Made by a program: the position numbers and the translations under genes
Source of the DNA: Flavobacterium chilense
Lineage (GTDB): Bacteria > Bacteroidota > Bacteroidia > Flavobacteriales > Flavobacteriaceae
DNA length: 64,000 nt
Direction: 5' to 3'
Assembly: GCF_001602525.1 (NCBI RefSeq)
Contig: NZ_LSYT01000010.1
Location: forward strand, 209,329-273,328
The notes under the pieces: model-generated
Databases searched by the model: none
The model's input: the letters and a program-made list of their open reading frames with translations, nothing else
Told to the model about the DNA's origin: nothing
Shown here: piece by piece, positions 61,511-64,000 of the stretch
How positions within the stretch are numbered: position 1 is the first letter of the stretch
Layout: each line of letters begins with the position of its first letter

Positions 61511-63070
61511 ATGTTAAAACTTGTCCAAAAATTTCTACAAATAAATAGATACTCGGAGATTAAAAATGAGTTTAAGGATTTGTTTCTTTCTCATCCAAAT
61601 TATCCAAGTTTATTTGCAATAACAGATTCTCTTGATTTATTGTCTGTCGAGAATGCTGCGGTAAGAGTTTCGAAAGAACAGATAGTTGATTTACCATCAA
61701 ATTTTTTAGCCTACTTTAAAGAGGAACTCATATTAGTAGAGAAAGCAAAAAATTTTGTTCGTATCAATACTATAAAAAAAGGAAGTTTAAAAATGTCATA
61801 TGAAAAGTTCCTTTTAGACTGGAATGGAGTAGTGGTTGCCATAGAACCAAATAATGTAGTTGCCAGAGAAAATTTGAAAATAGAATTCAGCTGGTTAAAA
61901 TATGGTTTGCCTCTTTTATTATTAGTTGGATTATCATTTTTTTATAATACATATAACTTATTTAGTCTTGTTTTTTTAATGACTACAATTTTAGGACTTG
62001 TAGTAAGCATTTTTATAGTGCAGGAAAAATTGGGTTTTAAAAATAGTATCATTTCAAGGATTTGTAACCTTAGTTCAAATTCTTCATGTAGTTCTGTTAT
62101 CAATGATAGTCAGATTGTTGAAAACAAATGGATTAGTGTACCTGATTTACCACTGATTTTTTTTAGTGCAAGTTTGGTTGCTATTTTGGTTCAGCCTTTA
62201 AATTCGGCAATATTTGTTGGTTTTTTAAGCTTATTAGCTATTCCTATTATTGTATCCTCAATTTGGATTCAAAAATTTGAGATTCAAAAATGGTGTGTAA
62301 TGTGTTTAATAGTTTCAGCTTTGATTTTTGTCCAAAGTGCGATATGGTTTGCTTCAGATCTTTTTACGCTGACTTTTAGCTTCGAAACTGTTTTTCCATT
62401 TTTATTAGCTGTTGCTCTTTTAACTCCAATTTGGTATGTGTTAAAAGGAATTATAAAAAACATTCTGGCTACAGAAAGTGCTCTTAAAGAAACAATAAAA
62501 TTTAAACGTAATTATTCGTTATTAAATTTTTTATCTAAAAAAGTACCTAGTACAAAAGGACTTGAAGATTTAAGAGGTTTGAATTTTGGAAACAGAAATG
62601 CAGTTGTTAAACTTTCAGTAATAATAAGTCCAAGTTGTGAGCATTGCCATAAAACATTTCAGGAATCATTTGATCTTGTATTGAGATATCCGGATAAGAT
62701 TTATTTAAATGTTTTGTTCAATATTAATCCTGAAAATGTAGATAATCCATATAAAACAGTAGTCGAAAGACTTTTAACCATAAACAGATCGACTCCGGGG
62801 AAAACTGTAGAAGCGATTTCAGACTGGCATATTAAAAAAATGAGCCTGAAAAAATGGTTGAAAAAATGGCATGTAGAGAATGTTAGTATGATGATTAAAC
62901 AGGAAATAAATAAACAATATGAATGGTGTTCTAAAAATGATTTCAATTATACACCAGTAAAAATTGTAAATGAAAAAATATTTCCAAATGAATATGAATT
63001 AAGTGAACTGAAATATTTTCTAAACGATTTTATTGAGGAAAAAGAAACAGTTCTTGAAAAAATAGCATAA
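61511..63070 (+). CDS. C39-like / VKOR / thioredoxin fusion (disulfide-forming enzyme)
   Basis: 519 residues. Residues 1-125 resemble a C39-like domain without its catalytic Cys (HPNYPSLFAITDSLDLL). The membrane VKOR domain (about 130-310) has the loop cysteines C185 and C193 (ICNLSSNSSCSS) and the redox CVMC at 262-265. The C-terminal thioredoxin/DsbA-like domain (about 360-510) has PSCEHCH (376-379). VKOR-Trx fusions make disulfides in the periplasm. Next to Cys-containing GG peptides this suggests that they are exported and then disulfide-bonded. Confidence 0.88.
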   Translation: MLKLVQKFLQINRYSEIKNEFKDLFLSHPNYPSLFAITDSLDLLSVENAAVRVSKEQIVDLPSNFLAYFKEELILVEKAKNFVRINTIKKGSLKMSYEKFLLDWNGVVVAIEPNNVVARENLKIEFSWLKYGLPLLLLVGLSFFYNTYNLFSLVFLMTTILGLVVSIFIVQEKLGFKNSIISRICNLSSNSSCSSVINDSQIVENKWISVPDLPLIFFSASLVAILVQPLNSAIFVGFLSLLAIPIIVSSIWIQKFEIQKWCVMCLIVSALIFVQSAIWFASDLFTLTFSFETVFPFLLAVALLTPIWYVLKGIIKNILATESALKETIKFKRNYSLLNFLSKKVPSTKGLEDLRGLNFGNRNAVVKLSVIISPSCEHCHKTFQESFDLVLRYPDKIYLNVLFNINPENVDNPYKTVVERLLTINRSTPGKTVEAISDWHIKKMSLKKWLKKWHVENVSMMIKQEINKQYEWCSKNDFNYTPVKIVNEKIFPNEYELSELKYFLNDFIEEKETVLEKIA

Positions 63071-63146
63071 AAGTTAATAATAGACATAAGCTTCAAGTGT
63101 CTTAAAATGATTGAAGTATTTACCAAAAAACAAAACCAAAAAAACC

Positions 63147-63275
63147 ATGTTAGAAAAATTTTTAAAAGCAGAGGGAACTCAAAAACTAACAGAAAAAGAA
63201 CAAAAAAACATTCAGGGAGGAAATTATCCACCAGGTATATGTTATGATTATCACATAGGATACTACAAATGCTAA
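63147..63275 (+). CDS. Double-glycine peptide with two Cys
   Basis: 42 residues: leader MLEKFLKAEGTQKLTEKEQK, NIQGG, then the core NYPPGICYDYHIGYYKC. Two Cys 10 residues apart could form one disulfide loop. It follows the VKOR fusion by 76 bases on the same strand. The leader suits the C39 exporter at 23661. Confidence 0.8.
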   Translation: MLEKFLKAEGTQKLTEKEQKNIQGGNYPPGICYDYHIGYYKC

Positions 63276-63390
63276 AGATGTAATGTTCTAAAGAAACAGA
63301 GAAGAGATTAAACTTCTCTGTTGATTAAAAAATACAGATTTAAGGAATTAGTAGTTCTTCAAAATGAAAAGGATATAAAAAAATGATATT

Positions 63391-63486
63391 ATGTTAAAGA
63401 AAATTTTGAATCTGGAAAACGCTCAGCATATAAGTAAAAGTGAGCAAAAAACAATAAAAGAAGGGATTTTAATTCCTCAATCTTAA
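63391..63486 (+). pseudogene. Double-glycine leader fused to attachment-site sequence
   Basis: 31 codons: MLKKILNLENAQHISKSEQK, then TIKEG and ILIPQS, stop. The leader is well conserved (compare KLTEKEQKNIQGG in the preceding peptide), but the GG site reads EG and the rest (from base 63460 on) is encoded by the 170-bp repeat. So the true core was replaced at the attachment site. The missing core is best matched by the orphan at 26171. The product might still be made as a truncated peptide. Confidence 0.8.
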
Positions 63487-63629
63487 AATCACAACAAATT
63501 AAATATCAAATACTTATATTCTAAAAAACGCCCATTTTGTATTGTTTTTGACACAAATTTGACACAGGATTGCAGAGAGGCACTTCAATAAAATCAAGGC
63601 TTCGCACGTTTTTTTTACTCTCTGCAAAT
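63460..63629 (-). repeat. 170-bp inverted repeat, copy B
   Basis: Exact reverse complement of 49812-49981. The inner end falls inside the leader gene at 63391; the outer end falls inside the DUF7507-like gene at the core sequence TTTGCAGAGAG. Confidence 0.95.
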
Positions 63630-64000
63630 GCTCCGTGTTTGGTAATTGAAATACCTGAGTTTGGTGTAAGTGGTGTAATGGTACAATCCGGACATGTAGG
63701 ATCTACCGGACAGCTGGTGCATGGCAGCGGGTCTGTCGAGGTATTGGTCACATCATCTCCTTTTGGATCTTTTCCTGTAGCAGTGGCTAAATTATATACC
63801 ATACCGGCATCGATATCTGCCTGGGTTACGGTGTGGATTGCTGTAAATGTTGTGCTGTCTGAAGCTCCAACAGCTAAACTTGCCAATGGCCCTCCGCTTA
63901 CTACTGCATTGTTATCGGTTACAGTGATGTTGGTCAAGGTTGTATTACCTGTGTTTTTAACGACAAAGGTGTATTTTACCTGATCTCCTACATTGGTTTT
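63521..64000 (-). pseudogene. DUF7507/DUF11-repeat surface protein, 3'-truncated by the 170-bp repeat
   Basis: The minus-strand frame is open from the window edge. It reads VGDQVKYTFVVKNTGNTTL and TVTQADIDAGMVYNLATATG, typical of DUF7507/DUF11 beta-sandwich repeats in large secreted adhesins, then GISITKHGAFA, which normally continues into the next repeat (AFxDxNxDG). At that point (63629) the 170-bp repeat begins and the frame ends after about 36 foreign codons at 63521. The downstream repeats and secretion signal are lost from this copy, which may impair it. Confidence 0.75.

Overview
The window looks like a chromosomal segment of a Flavobacterium-type bacterium (Bacteroidota, Flavobacteriia). 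The reasons are AT-rich DNA, Bacteroidota -7 promoter elements (TAnnTTTG) upstream of several genes, a DnaE with a fused N-terminal proofreading exonuclease, an extended Ala/Glu-rich bS16 tail, and families typical of the group (DUF6252, DUF5683, DUF7507-like repeats, TonB-dependent receptor).

Layout. 1-22 kb is ordinary chromosome: TonB receptor end, prolyl oligopeptidase, Gfo/Idh oxidoreductase, outer-membrane barrel, dnaE, an SDR with an AraC regulator, leuC-leuD-leuA/cimA-leuB, an RRM protein, a lipoprotein and rpsP-rimM-trmN6-like. 21.5-26.3 kb (minus strand) is the export half of a double-glycine peptide (bacteriocin-like) locus: glycosyltransferase-like protein, HlyD adaptor, C39-peptidase ABC exporter and a Cys-rich core peptide that has lost its leader. 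26.3-50.0 kb is an integrated element bounded by 21-bp direct repeats (20/21 identical). It has a tyrosine integrase at its left end, a repressor and hairpin repeats at its right end, a primase-helicase, a lysis module (GH19 endolysin, holin, putative one-piece spanin), a RecA-like ATPase and about a dozen small proteins, many with one membrane segment. I see no terminase, portal, tail or tape-measure gene, so I infer a tailless, membrane-containing virus. 50-63.5 kb is chromosomal cargo (histidine kinase, serine hydrolase, GNAT, nitrilase, AraC, SGNH hydrolase, DUF3050, acyl-CoA dehydrogenase, TPR-AraC regulator) and then the biosynthetic half of the peptide locus: three GG-leader peptides plus a decayed fourth, a VKOR-thioredoxin disulfide-forming fusion, an intact GG peptide, and a leader without its proper core. 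63.63 kb to the end is a truncated DUF7507/DUF11 repeat surface protein.

The main discovery concerns the junctions. The element's attachment core lies in codons around the Gly-Gly processing site of a bacteriocin-like peptide gene, so the leader (63391) and Cys-rich core (26171) are now 37 kb apart and in opposite orientation. A perfect 170-bp inverted repeat (49812-49981 and 63460-63629), carrying integrase arm-type and core-type sites, flanks the 13.5-kb segment between them. This suggests an integrase- or homology-driven inversion that moved the leader/VKOR half away from the exporter half and left a DUF7507 gene cut at the same core sequence.

Other unusual structure: a ~67-bp repeat family (seven copies or half copies) with compensated terminal inverted repeats punctuates only the element and may mark recombination joints (one abuts a tmRNA fragment, another an antitoxin remnant). 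A tandem pair of 82-nt hairpins at the right end shows stem covariation around an identical loop. Two membrane-anchored annexin-like paralogs occur in the virion-like gene block.
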